Shown here: piece by piece, positions 47,331 through 59,468 of the stretch | Layout of the letters: each line of letters opens with the position of its first letter | Position numbering within the stretch: position 1 is the stretch's first letter | Source: Anagrus nilaparvatae | Lineage: Eukaryota > Arthropoda > Insecta > Hymenoptera > Mymaridae | Reading direction: 5' to 3' | Assembly (NCBI GenBank): GCA_022575985.1 | Contig: JAKSXM010000014.1 | Coordinates: 24,986,001-25,050,000 of the forward strand | DNA length: 64,000 nucleotides | The notes under the pieces: generated by a model | Seen by the model: the letters and a program-made list of their open reading frames with translations, nothing else | Told to the model about the DNA's origin: nothing | The model's database searches: none | Program-made: the position numbers and the translations under genes

Positions 47331-49273
47331 ATGCTTAAAAAAAGATTTCAGCAGGTAGAAATTTCACTTTATTTCATATTTTGGATCTCTGCTATTTTTT
47401 TTTCTATTTATCAAATCTATTTGATTGGTGATTGTAAGTTTCTATTAATTTATTTATAACGAAAACATAAAATTTAGTACTTTAATTTGTATTTTTTATT
47501 GTAGACTTTGACAATTACAATGACTTATACGATGACTTTGGACCAGGTTGGAAATTTCTTGATCGCAAAGTTGATTCATCAGATGAGGAATGGAAAATAT
47601 GGATTCCTTTTTTATATCAAAAAGCTCCATGGATTCTTGTTCATGTTATATTCAGTCAATTCATAAAATGGAAATTTCAAAATGCGGTAAATACTTACTA
47701 TTAAAATTATGAATATAATAAAACATTTTATGAATCCTTTTTCTGTTTGATTTAGATATTTTTATACTTTTGGTACTCATTAATGTCTGTTACGTTTGTA
47801 TGGTATTTTTATGGATTGATCTGTGTACTTTTTTTATTATTGTTTCCTTGCATATCTTGTTTATTAGTTTCTTTAAAAAGCATAAGTATCTCATGGATTG
47901 TTCATTGCTTGATATTAATTCTGATTAATATGGCTAAAATATCAGATACAATTCATCAAAAGTTATTGCTTTTAGATAATCAAGATTATTTCATGATAAC
48001 ATCGGCTGTTTGTTGGATTCAATTAAGAAGTATAAGTTATAGTATAAATAATATAAAGAAATACAAGTACATCAATGTCTACGGATTTTTCGTCAATTTT
48101 TTGGAAAACTTAGCTTATACTTTATATTTACCTACACTATTTTTAGGTCCATTAATATCATATCAAGAATTTGTCAAAGGTGTAAGTATATTTCAATTTT
48201 AAAATCTACATTATAAAATATGAATCAAACGAAATTTTTGTTTTAGGTGAATTGCTCATTTACTAAATGGAGCAACATAAAAATTAAATCTTTTTTTTTT
48301 AATTTGATCAGATATACATTTTGGTTGTACTTTACAGAATTCTGTATGCATTTTTTATATTTTAATGTATTACAGTATCATCCACAAGTATAATGTTACA
48401 ATTTTTAAAGAATATTTTTTTTTAATATCTTTTCCTGAAGTTATTTTTTTTTTCTTTAGCTTGTGAAGACTTTAAATTCTTGGGCATTTTATGGAATGGG
48501 TTATTGTATGGGACAATATTTTTTAAATAAATACGTTGTTATTTATGGACTCACGTGCACAATAGCTCGTGCAGAAGATATTCAAGCACCTCCTCATCCA
48601 AAATGTATTGGCCGTATTCATTTATATTCTGATATGTGGAAACACTTTGACAGAGGATTGTACCAATTTCTATTAGAGTAAGAAAAATATATATTTAAAA
48701 AAATATTTTAAATCTTTTTATACTTTTGTTATTTGTAGGTACATATACATACCATGTAATCCAAAAACAACTTTAAAAAAATTTCTCTCATCTGCAATAT
48801 GTTTTACATTTGTTTACTTATGGCATGGAATGCAATTAGATATATTTATATGGGCATTTTTAAACTTTTTAGGAATCATTATTGAACATTTAGGAAAATT
48901 AATAGGTTCCATTGTATACAAAAAAATTCCAAACAATTATTTAAATGCAGAAATAAAACAAAGACTGGAATGTTCTTTAGCAAGCCCTCTTTTGGCTATG
49001 TCAGCTTTATCAAATTTTTACTTTTTTGCAGGGTACGAAATTGGAAATATTTTTGTACAAAGATTTTTTAATGGTAAACTATAATTTTTTTTAAATAAAC
49101 AAAAAAAAAATTTTAAATTGTATTTTATTTTTTTTTTAGATTCTTTAAAAATTAAAATAACATTATTATTTATTTTATACTGTTGTTGCCAAGTATCTAC
49201 AAAGATTAAACAATACGAAACTGATAAATGTAATGAAAATAATAAAAGTAAAAAAGAAATGAAAAGTCCTTAA
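47331..49273 (+). CDS. rasp: Rasp/HHAT, Hedgehog N-palmitoyltransferase (MBOAT)
   Basis: Seven exons: 47331-47433, 47505-47686, 47756-48181, 48247-48387, 48460-48677, 48739-49073 and 49140-49273, giving 512 residues (about 490-500 in the family). The enzyme attaches palmitate to the N-terminal cysteine of Hedgehog in the secretory pathway membrane. It is a multi-pass membrane protein with many hydrophobic segments. Recognisable family regions are DLYDDFGPGWKFLDRK near the N-terminus, PHPKCIGRIHLYSDMWKHFD, and FVYLWHG. The His of FVYLWHG (about residue 386) and Asp of KHFD (about 348) match the catalytic His/Asp pair of HHAT. The last exon is hydrophobic then lysine-rich. Internal open frames are pieces of exons 3, 5 and 6. 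Confidence 0.93.
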
Positions 49274-50110
49274 TAATTTTTTATAAGTTTTTTTATGTAA
49301 GATATAAGTACAAAATATGTATAAAAATACGTTAATTACATAAAATTTTTAATTATGTAAAAAAAAAGCTATATATAGTTATAGATATACATATGCAGAA
49401 TACAAACTAAATTTTTTATAATTAGCTTATAGTGTAGGTATCTAAATAATTTTACCAATTACATATTGTTTTATTTTTTATACCAAAATTACTTATTTTG
49501 TAAGGCACATTATGTGTAGTATATTAAGAAATCAGAAAATAAATAAATATTGAGAAAACAACCTAAAATATCGTAGTAGGTGAGGAAAGTTACTATTTGA
49601 AAATTTTTTTTTTATATTAAAAACTATTTTTTAGCATACATTTAATCAAATTCTTTGTTTATATATTATATGCCGTTTACTTATATACCTACTTATATAT
49701 GTAAATTACTTATAAAACTAATATGAAATAGCTAAATATATATATATATATATATATACTTAGCTATACATATTTTAATTATAAAAAAAAATTCTTAAAT
49801 TATTTTATTTTTCTGAAAAAATATTTAATTTTCCTTTATTTATAAAAAAATCAAATCTTTTTTGGAAGACAACTTTTTTTGAGCCATCTTTTTGTATGTA
49901 CATACGATTTTGGCAAAAATTATATTTTTTTTATACTGATATATTTATAATTATATATGTAAGCAGATTACATAATTCTTTTTGACTATATAATCATAAT
50001 CTTAATGTAATTTTTTAGTACATTACTTTAGGTACATATAATAGACAAATTAGTAGTAAGTAAAAAAAGTTATTATATTTTATCAAAAAAATTACAAAAT
50101 CTTATAGTAC
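49274..50110. other. 3' flank between rasp and the zinc-finger gene
   Basis: AT-rich, with AATAAA words near 49539-49548 for rasp. A (TA)n run occurs at about 49737-49758. No gene seen. Confidence 0.5.
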
Positions 50111-52788
50111 TTACTCTGCTGGAACAGCGACTACTGGTAATGTTTTTGATACATCCAAAGTGCTTGGATCAATTTGTAATATATTATCATCGTCGCTAGC
50201 TAATAATAGAAAAGTATGTTGTTTTCCATTTTGAACAACATTTATACTTTGAGCTTTTTTTAATGTTATTTTACTGTTATTTAGAAATTGTAATGTTCTG
50301 CCGTTACTATCGCAGACTTTTACTTGACATGGTATTATATTCAGAGTTTCGTTAATATTTTCTTGTACCGTATTTTTATTTATTTCTTCTACTACATCTT
50401 CTTGTGGGGTCAGATTAATGTTGGCTGTTGAAAAAATATCTTCTTTTGTATTTTCATAATCATTTTCTTGATTTATCAAAACTTGGTTATCTTCCGTTTC
50501 ACTAATCATCATATTTTCATCATTTTTATTATCTTGATATTCAAAAATAGCTTCTGTTTTTATAAAAATTTGATTTTCATTCATATTTTGTGCTTCAACA
50601 GCTGCATTTTCATCAACATTACAAGATATTCCCAATTCCATGTTTTCATCATTTTTAGTATAAACATCATTATCTTCAGCATAATGAACATCTGAAAATT
50701 CTAAATTTTCATCAATATTTGTTGATTCCTCTACAACTACTTCATTGTTTACAAAATTATTTTCTAATTCAGTCTCTTTTAATTCAGTCTTGTAATTTGA
50801 ATTTTCATACATCCATATTGTATTTTCGATACTTGGCTCAATATTACATTCGTTAGTATCATTTTCAAAAATTTGTTTTTCTACCCAATTATAATCTTCA
50901 TTTTGTTGAGTTGCATAATCTACAATAGATTCTATGGCATTTGTATTTTCGTTGGTTATGTTTTCAACAATCTCTTTTTTTCTTCGATTTTTAGTTCTTA
51001 CTTTTTTTGAATCTTCCTCGGACAAATGTAATAGCTCTCCAGATATGGTGAGAACTTTTCCATGACGAGTCTTTAAATGGCGTTTGTATGTGTTACGAGT
51101 TTTAAATCTGTAAAAAATATTTTATAATGAAAAATTAATAAAAAATTCTCCACTAATCTAAATATCTAATTTTTTATCTAGCATATTAGTAGCAGTCTAA
51201 AATAAATCTGTTTTCAATTACCTTTGTCCACAATCATCACAACCAAATGGTGATTCTCCAGTATGCCTTCTTCGATGTTCTCGGAAATGTGATGGATGTC
51301 TAAATTTCTTGCCACAATCAGCACAAGTAAACCGAGTTTGATTTTGATGAATCAACATGTGATATTTTAAACTATGTCTTCTTGTAAAAACAGCTCTACA
51401 AATTCGACATTCATAAGGTTTTATTCCTGCATGGCTACGATAATGCGATACCAAAGTTGTTGGTGCTGTAAAGGTACGTGGTGGATCACAAATACGACAT
51501 TGTAAGTTGTTACCAGTTGGATTTCCCTTTTTTCTTATTTTTTCTATTAAAACAAGTGCCATTTCCCTTTCTTCTTTACTAGTACCAATAAATTTTGCTT
51601 TTCCTTTTGGTTTTGCAGGAACAAATGTATCTGCATTACTGTTATATAAATCATCTTTCCAAAGAGTCATACCTAAATAATAAAAATTGTAATTAATTTT
51701 TTAGATTGATTTATAATTATTATTATTTGTCATTAAAAAACTTACTTTCAGAAGTATTATCAATTTTTATAGACTTTTTATCACTTTTTAAAAGATCTTT
51801 TTCTGGATTATTATCATTTTCAACTACCATTAACATGATCTGAAAAATGTATAAATAGATTTTAATGTATTATATAACTCAAACATCTCTGTCTAATTTT
51901 AAGTTTCTATTTTTTGATTGTGTTTCAGGCTTTAAGATTTTACTCACATTTTCATTGCTTAAAGAATTTACAGGTACTCTTTGATAACTAGAAGTTGATT
52001 CATCAAAATTATCATCTCTATGTTCATAATAGCTATGATCTCCTAAGACTTTAGTGTCTACAACTCTTTCAGCTCTTTTCATTTCAGACATATAAATATT
52101 TTTTAAGTCTGTTATTTTATTATCCTGTTCGCTATTATTTTCCATTTCCTTTAAATTTACTTCATTAGATAATATTTTACGCAAATAATTGTTAGATTTT
52201 CCTGCTTTTGTATCTTTATTTTCTTTATTTAAAGTTTCTTTTAAAGGTTTTTTATTTTGTGGAAGTTTTACTTTTTTATTTTGCGCAGTTGATTTTGGTT
52301 TTGAATAGTTTACAGCAGTGGCTGTAAATGTCGAGTCTACAAAAAAAAATATTAATAATTAATCATTTAAATAATTCCTCTATATTCAATTAGATTATGT
52401 TTAAAATTAATTAGTTACATGTATCAGCATTATTTTTTAAAAATTCTAAATGATCTGCAAGATGTGATTTAATAGACATCCTAGCTCTGCCTTCACTAGC
52501 AAAACTAGTATAACTTTGACCACAACCAGGAACTAAAGCACATGAATAAGAATACTGTCTTTTTAATTCATCGCTACTAAAAATTGAAAATAATTTGACC
52601 AATTGTGTGGCTGGCATTGATAAAAGTTGTGTTACATTAAAAACAGTTTGATGATTTTTTGAACGTTTATTTTCTCTCTGTTTTACTTTTTTAGCATCCA
52701 TTTCATCTAATTTTTTTTCTGAATGCAATGTTTGAGATGCTACTTCCGCTAACATATCCAATAAGGCTCCAGGACTATCCCTACCCAT
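50111..52788 (-). CDS. C2H2 zinc-finger protein, four or more fingers
   Basis: Five exons on the minus strand: 52788-52419, 52336-51885, 51839-51746, 51672-51222 and 51107-50111, phases consistent, giving about 787 residues. The N-terminus MGRDSPGALLDMLAEVASQ is followed by a Cys/His-bearing segment (CALVPGCGQSY... IKSHLADHLEF), perhaps an atypical finger. Four C2H2 fingers lie at about residues 364-475: CRICDPPRTFTAP, YECRICRAVFTRRHSLKYHM, FTCADCGKKFRHPSHFREH and FGCDDCGQRF, the last completed across the exon 4/5 junction. The remainder is long, acidic, Asn/Glu-rich and probably disordered. Likely a nuclear DNA-binding regulator; I do not recognise the orthologue. The exon B donor GTTTGA is unusual. 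The stop overlaps GA|GTAAGTA, a strong splice donor, so further exons are possible. Confidence 0.82.
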
Positions 52789-54879
52789 GTTATCTAAAAT
52801 ATTATAGTATAATTTTAAAGTAGATGAAGTTTACTATGTTACCGTAATCTATAACCAAAATGCAAGAAAACAGACTTTAAAAAATTTTAAACATTTTTAT
52901 TGATTAATTCATTTTAATTTTTTAAGATATTGTTGGATAAAAACTATTTTTAAACAAGGATATTTTAAGGGGTTTTATGAAGTCCAAATATTTTAATGAA
53001 AATAAGAATAGCTATAAAGATTAAAAAAAAAATATATTGCTATAAAATTTTGAACGCATACTGTAAATAAATATTTCTAACAATTTTATTTTATTAACAT
53101 AAGGACTTTATCATGTTGATTAAATAGTTTTTCAAGGATAAGAGCTTTACTAAAAATTCTAAAGTCCCTACTTTTATCAAAAGCATTTAAATAAATTAAG
53201 TTTGCAGAGGCCACAAAAAATATTTCTCTGCAAATTTAAAATAAAAATTTTGTTCACTTGTTGCTTCATACTATAGAAATGAATAGTTATTTAAAACTTT
53301 ATTTACATAATTTTAAAATTAAATATTTATTTTTTATATTTTTGGATATTAATAGGTACCTATACTTTAAAATTCAATTTAAAATAAAAAAAAATTATTT
53401 TTTATCATTAACATTTGTTATGTATATTTTCAATTTCTCGGCTTTTTTTCGTAAACCGGCATAATAAAGTTATTTTATATGTATGTATATTTTCCGATAA
53501 TCTTTTAAATATATAGTATTATATTAATTAATACATAAATAACTTATTATAATGCAAACAGATATTAAAGAGGAAAGAGAAAGGCAATGAAGGTATAATA
53601 TTATAGACTTGAAGCGAAAAGGAAAATATGTGAGTACTACTCCGAAGGAGATGTGTTACAATTCCCTAGACGACAACGCCCGCAAGCAATTTCCCATTAA
53701 ACAAAAAAAATGCGCGTCTTTTCACTTGACGCTAAATAAACTTCCATAACCCTAAATTAAATAAACTTTTCGATTAAACTTATGGATTTTAAAATATTTG
53801 AAGACTTTTTTAATTTTTTTATGAATGTAAATATTATTAAACTAATAGAAATAAACAATGTAACAAGCATGAATAACTAGCAGACGCCATGAGCAAAAAT
53901 ATAGAAGACGCACCACAGCAGACGGAATTCAAGTCTGCTTTTGTTTTGTAAAATGATAATCTAAATTGATAATTTTTGATAACTGTATAATTTTAATTAA
54001 ATTTATAAAATATAAATAATATAAAAATAATAATAAATTTAATAAGTATTCAAAGAAATCAATTTAGGTTTCATTGTGTTCAAGCTTAAAGCAATAAGTT
54101 GGATTATGCTTACCCCGGTCGTAAAAATTAGATATTCCATCCATGCCAACTATTGCTGCGTTCATATTTATGCATATGATTATTTATTTTAAGATAATAT
54201 AAAAAATATTTCAGTTTACTAATTATTTTCTTTTTTTTTATTACGTTCAAAACATATCAACAAGACTCCAAACAAGCCCACGCACCAAGAAATATCGCGC
54301 AAAACAACGCGCGTCTGCCGACACTCTGACTAATACTAAGAAATAATATCCTTTGTGTTGATATGTGTGTAAGTATACATGATGGGTGAATGCATTTTCC
54401 TTTAATTTAGCAAGTAGTATAGTATATAGATGAAATTTAACATTTTATTCTTAATCTGTTGAAAGCCCAAGAATAAAAAAATATTTTGAAAAAGCAAAAT
54501 TGCAAACTTTGTTAATAATGTTATGAGGTTTTTTATTTGGTATTTTTATTGTAATATTATTTTGTGTGTGTGCATCATATTATAATAACAATGTAAGGCT
54601 TTTCGGGCTGGTCACGTGATAGAAAAAAAATAACATGTATTAGATCTAGATGGGGCTAATCATCTGATTAGCAAAGCCGAATCTGGCCGAATGGAGAGGA
54701 TGTCAAGTTGACACGGTATAAAATATAATATTGTACCATGGAAAGCAGGTAATGATTATTATGATATTGTAAACATTATTGTAAATAGGAAAGGTCCCTG
54801 TAAAAATTGTGTTCTGAAGAAAAAAAAATTTTATAAGATTTTTTATTTACTTATAACTTACAAGAACTAAAATTTGAAA
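52789..54879. other. Intergenic, head-to-head region of zinc-finger gene and mRpL37
   Basis: About 2.1 kb, AT-rich. Local GC-richer stretches with CG-containing words near 53680-53720 and 54280-54320 may mark promoters. A perfect hairpin GCTAATCA/TGATTAGC occurs at about 54656-54673. No gene is supported. Confidence 0.45.
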
Positions 54880-56496
54880 ATGAAGTTAACTCAAATACTT
54901 TGTAAGCAACATCTTGGAAGGATGAAAAGATTTAATTGGTATTCTCATGGTTTTAAAACCATACTTAATTTAAAAGCAGAAGAAGCTCTTACTCCACAAG
55001 GTATTGCAGTAAAAGATCCAAACGAAATTGTTAATCCTCCAAAAGAAAAAATAGAGTAATTTAAATATTTGTCTTTTCTTAATTTTATTTTATTATAAAT
55101 TTTTTATTTTTATTAATAGTTTTTTTTCTTTTCTATGTATAGTTATACACAATTTGATTTTCTAGTACCAGAACCAATTGAAAAAAACGAATTTCACCCT
55201 GATTATAAAAAAAAACCTTGCTTAAATTATGAAAATAATAATGTTTTACTAGAAGGTTTACCGCAAGCACAAATAATAACAAAAACAGTTGTTTATGAAA
55301 GTTTACCAAATGAATGGAATACATTCTTAAATGATGAAACTTCAGAAAAGGTTAACAATTATGTGAAAAAGTAAGACAAAATATTGAAAATCTATCAATA
55401 CTTATAAAATTAAAAAATATAATAAATTATTATAGAATCATTGAGTCATCTAATATATTTGATGCTCATCAAGAAAAATTACCTAAAGTAAAGGATCCTA
55501 AAAGGCCAGCATGGAATTTTCCAAGATCATATGGAATAACGGACGTAAGGAAAAGGTATTTAATTTTTTATTTATTCACTTATACTTATTGTTATTAGTA
55601 TCCAAAAACTTAAATAAAATTTATAAAATTTAGTGCCAATTTGTGTAAAAAATTTTTACATCTTTGTGAAGCTTTGAGTGGGCCAAATATTTCAAATAAC
55701 AGAACTATTATAAATGATGCATTAGTTTCTGTACCTTTTGGTAAGTTACTTTAAACTTTTTCCATAATTTTAATTTTTGTACTTTTTAATACAAATAAAA
55801 TTTTTTTAAAAATTTGCAGAAAAAGATTCTGATATTTATAAATTTTCACTTGTTTTGAATATGATGGTAATGTCTAATGATAAATTAAGGCCTGTCAAAC
55901 CTGTAATTAATGATGATCATGATTTGCTCAAATTACCGGATCTTTATCCAATGCATTTTGCTATTGGTATAGACAAAGAACATTTTTATGATTTAGAAAA
56001 TAGATTTCGTAAGTAAATGATTAAACTAAATGTTTATTAAAAAAAAAAAAAAATCTAAAAATAATTATTTTTCATAGCAATTTTACCAAATCATGGAAAA
56101 AATTTACATACTGTATTTTCTTTTTATGACCCTGTGGAAGTTCAAAATAAAACAAAATTACCAGTAAGGGAAACTCAAAAGTTAGGAAGAATCATGATAA
56201 AAGCATTTACTGTTACTGCTGCATTTGCAAGGCAAAAATATGGTGAAGATGTTAAAGAACTTCCTAAACCTATAACAGTACAAATGATAGAATCGGATGG
56301 AAAATCTTTTTACTTTTCTGTTTATCAACTTAATACACTTGATATTGATGCTGAAGCAGGTATTAAAAATTATTGGTGGACTGCACCAAAAATAAATTTA
56401 TTTGAAACTGCTGGTTACTTTAATGGAGCACCATATTGTTCAGATATTAATACAGAAGTTTTCAAAAATATATTAGCATTTTATAAAAATAATTAA
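54880..56496 (+). CDS. mRpL37: Mitochondrial ribosomal protein L37
   Basis: Six exons: 54880-55055, 55143-55370, 55436-55555, 55634-55740, 55820-56008 and 56078-56496, joined in frame to 412 residues (human about 423). It is a protein of the large mitoribosomal subunit, peripheral and metazoan-type. The start MKLTQILCKQHLGRMKRFNW is basic and could serve mitochondrial import. Family-like regions are KDPKRPAWNFPRSYGITDV, HTVFSFYDPVEVQNKTKLPV, FYFSVYQLNTLDIDAE and GIKNYWWTAPKINLFET. Start ATG at 54880 is the first in frame. Its stop is only 30 bp from the stop of the opposing Vti1b-like gene, so the 3' UTRs overlap. Confidence 0.9.
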
Positions 56497-56526
56497 AATT
56501 CTATAAAATTATGTTCATATTTTAAT

Positions 56527-56865
56527 TTATTTTGTAAAAAATTTCATATAAACAGAGCAAGCAAGAATTGTGATTTCTAATAATATTATTAATATTAGTA
56601 GAAACTTGTTATAAAAAACTTTTCTTTTCATAGCAAGTAACAGCTTTTTTGATTTGTCAAGTTCTTGATCTGTATGAGTTAATCTTGATTTAGCTCTTAG
56701 TAAAGTTTCTCTTTGTTCTCCTAATTCTGATATCACTTCAGTTCCAATTTGCTCAGTCTCAATAGCCACAACTTGAGAATTTATAATTGATTGGCTGGAA
56801 CGGTTAATAGCCGCTTGACTATCTAGCAAAATTCTTCTTTGCTCCAAATTCCCATCGATATCCAT
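56527..56865 (-). CDS. Vti1b: Vti1b-like Qb-SNARE, short form
   Basis: One exon, 112 residues. Vti1b takes part in late endosome/lysosome membrane fusion. The sequence holds the complete SNARE region (ETEQIGTEVISELGEQRETL, RAKSRLTHTDQELDKSKKLL) and one C-terminal membrane anchor (FLLILIILLEITILACSVYM), closely following the C-terminal half of animal VTI1B. The N-terminal Habc domain, present in mammalian VTI1B (about 230 residues), is missing. MDIDGNLEQRRILLDSQAAI reads as a proper start. An upstream exon could supply Habc, but I see no candidate with a good donor between 56866 and about 57300. Confidence 0.85.
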   Translation of the reverse strand: MDIDGNLEQRRILLDSQAAINRSSQSIINSQVVAIETEQIGTEVISELGEQRETLLRAKSRLTHTDQELDKSKKLLLAMKRKVFYNKFLLILIILLEITILACSVYMKFFTK

Positions 56866-58308
56866 TTTTAGAAAATAATTTACTATTTGCCCTTAACTAT
56901 ATTAAATTTAATTTGTTATTATTTTTTATTTAATATGTATATAAAATAAAATTTATTAAACTTGTGATAAATAATAGTTTATGTAAATAAATGTTTTTAT
57001 ACATCTAATATAACTGACCAAATTTTATTCAATGCAAAATTATAATTTTATTTCAACAGTAAGTATTAGAATTCGGTTTTGTTATTTATAAAAACAAAAT
57101 GTATTTAATTTTTATAAGATGCAACTTTTATTTTATAATTGCTTATGCTTTTAAAAAAAAATTTGCAAAAATAAGGTAATAATAAATAAGTAACAAAAAT
57201 AATCCTTTTTCATTCAAATCTTATGATAAGAAATTGAGTCATTTATTATTTTTCTTTTTATTTCAAAATTTCTATGAGTAAAAAGTCAAAGACAATTATA
57301 AGAAATACCTATTATTATAATCAGGAGCCTGATTCACATTATATATTTTATAGGATAAAATTACACGTAAAACATAATCGGATCTACATATAATGAGAAT
57401 TGGGACCCAGTAAGATATTAATTTTTAAATTTATGATAAAAATTAAAAACAGAAGAAAATAATTATCTTAATTATACTAACCTCAAATAAGTAAACAATA
57501 TCATGATCAATTATGATCATGACTCATGAGTCAATAAATTTTTATTACTTTTTTTCATGAAACCGACATTTTATGCCCTTTCTTCTTTTATAAAGAAATT
57601 TTTAGTTATTTTAATTTTACTTTATTTTTTATTCATAATATGTTTATCGACATTGGGATCAACTATGATCAAAACATCCTAGGTATGCAATAACAAAATG
57701 CGCGTCTTGTAAGAAATTTCGCGTGAATTGCGCATTCATTAATAAAAATTCAAAGGTATTTATTTTATTTATTTATTTATTAATTAGACATAAGTTTATG
57801 TACATATAAAATATAGTATACATATACATATAAAATATATACCAAGGATATATACTACTTTATATAATATGTCCTCATGGACTGGTATTATAATTATTTT
57901 TATTTAAATTAATTTTTGTAACATCCTATTATTTTATTTTAAGTTATAGAATTACGCCCTTGTTGGAAAAACATTAAATCAATTTGATTTTTCACTTGTA
58001 CATTTGATAACTAGATCTTATAAGGTTATATAATCATATAAATAAAATTTTTTTTTCTTATTACTTTTTTAAATTTTAGTAGATGAGTCTCTTGTTTTCT
58101 AATAATCGAGCACAACATTAATAATTGTAAATCTGAAAACAGCTTATTCAGAAATATAAAAAATTATTTAAGATTGATGCTTCATTTGTAACATAAAATT
58201 GGGCGAGTTAATTACCAATTACATTAACAAATATCAAATGCATATATATATTAATATTTACAAAATTATCTTATAAATATACAAGATTCATTAGGAAACA
58301 TTTATTAT
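56866..58308. other. Intergenic, with an AP-1-type palindrome
   Basis: No gene seen. TGACTCATGAGTCA at 57520-57533 is a perfect 14-bp palindrome of two abutting AP-1 heptamers. It is preceded by 'atcatgatcaattatgatca', also palindromic. Confidence 0.5.
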
Positions 58309-59193
58309 TTATCTGCTAGCTTCCTCAACACTTAGAGAAATTTTGCTTTTAACACTTAAATTTGAATCAGATTCAATATCTGGTTGATTACTAATCGATG
58401 TGTTTTTTTCTTTTTCATTTGAACTATCATCATCTGAAGATTCAAGTTCATCCGAATCAATGTCATCAAAATCTAAAAGAATTTTCTTTTTTTTCTTTGG
58501 ATTTGTATCTGAGTCGGATGCTCTTTTTAATCCTGAAGAACCAGCTAATTTAAAACCTTGTTCAACAGCATCCTCTACTCTTTCAGTTAGCTCAGAACGT
58601 TGCTGTTCATAAGATTTATCTTTAAATTCATGTTTTGGCTCTGCACATAATTTTTCTATTTTTTTCTTCTTTTTTTCATTAGCTTCTTCTTCTCTATTTT
58701 TTTGTTTTTCTAACCAAGACTTTAATCTTTTTTCTTCATTTATGTCTCTTAATCTTCGTCCACTCAAATCTCTACAAGCTTCTCGATTAGTTGTTTTTTC
58801 TATTTGGGCTCCAATAGCTCTTAACATTGATCCAAATCCACCTTTCCCTCCAAAAAATTTTGGTATAATTGACACGCTACCATCATATAATATATCAGTT
58901 TCCTTAATTAGTTTTCCATTGAGAACAAGGAAAAATGAAGACAATTTATTTCCCTGAAAACAAATAAATAAAAATTTTAACAAGAAGTAAAAGGAATTTC
59001 TTAAAATATTGTTTATAATGCATATTCAGTAATATTTATAATAATAAGGTATTATATCTTCTAACAAAATATTTGTTATACTTACAATTTTTTTTTCTAA
59101 ATCATGAATAATAACTTGTCCTGTAACTGGTAGTTCATGATAACTAATGGATTTATTTTCACAATGTGCATTTTGAAAGCTTACGGTCAACAT
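58309..59193 (-). CDS. SDE2: SDE2 homologue (splicing/replication-stress factor)
   Basis: Two exons on the minus strand: 59193-59086 (36 codons) and 58953-58309, giving 250 residues. SDE2 is made as a ubiquitin-like precursor cut after a GG motif; the released part starting KGG supports intron-specific splicing and, in animals, replication-stress control with PCNA. The ubiquitin-like fold covers residues 1 to about 70. The cleavage region is intact: FFGGKGGFGSMLRAIGAQIE, followed by RDLSGRRLRDINEEKRLKSW. A Lys/Glu-rich coiled segment and an acidic serine-rich tail follow. Human SDE2 is about 450 residues with a C-terminal SAP domain, which is not seen here. Confidence 0.92.
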
Positions 59194-59460
59194 TTTGAAA
59201 GAATTCTTTTTTTTTATATATTAATTAATTAAACATACGTAAAGATTTGCTTTGAAATGAATTTCAAAAATTTCGAAGAATTCTTGAATCTAATATAATC
59301 AGAGATTATATTTTATATGATGTAAATAAACTGCAACTCTGCAACTGCATTATTTATGTTTTTTATTTATGTATATAGTATGTATATATAAATACTCTGA
59401 ATATAGGGACTTTTACGAAAATTAAAACTGAGACAAAACATAAGTGATTGACGTCGATCG

Positions 59461-59468
59461 CATCGATA
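59461..59468. promoter_or_regulatory. DRE-like site upstream of SDE2
   Basis: CATCGATA matches seven of eight positions of the insect DREF element TATCGATA, 268 bp upstream of the SDE2 start codon. A CRE-like TGACGTCG lies just before it. DREF sites are common in insect housekeeping promoters. Confidence 0.35.

Noticed and set aside
50468..50695. Plus-strand frame
   Set aside because: Antisense to the long acidic exon of the zinc-finger gene; an artefact of its codon use.
58400..58957. Plus-strand frames
   Set aside because: Antisense shadows of the SDE2 coding exon.
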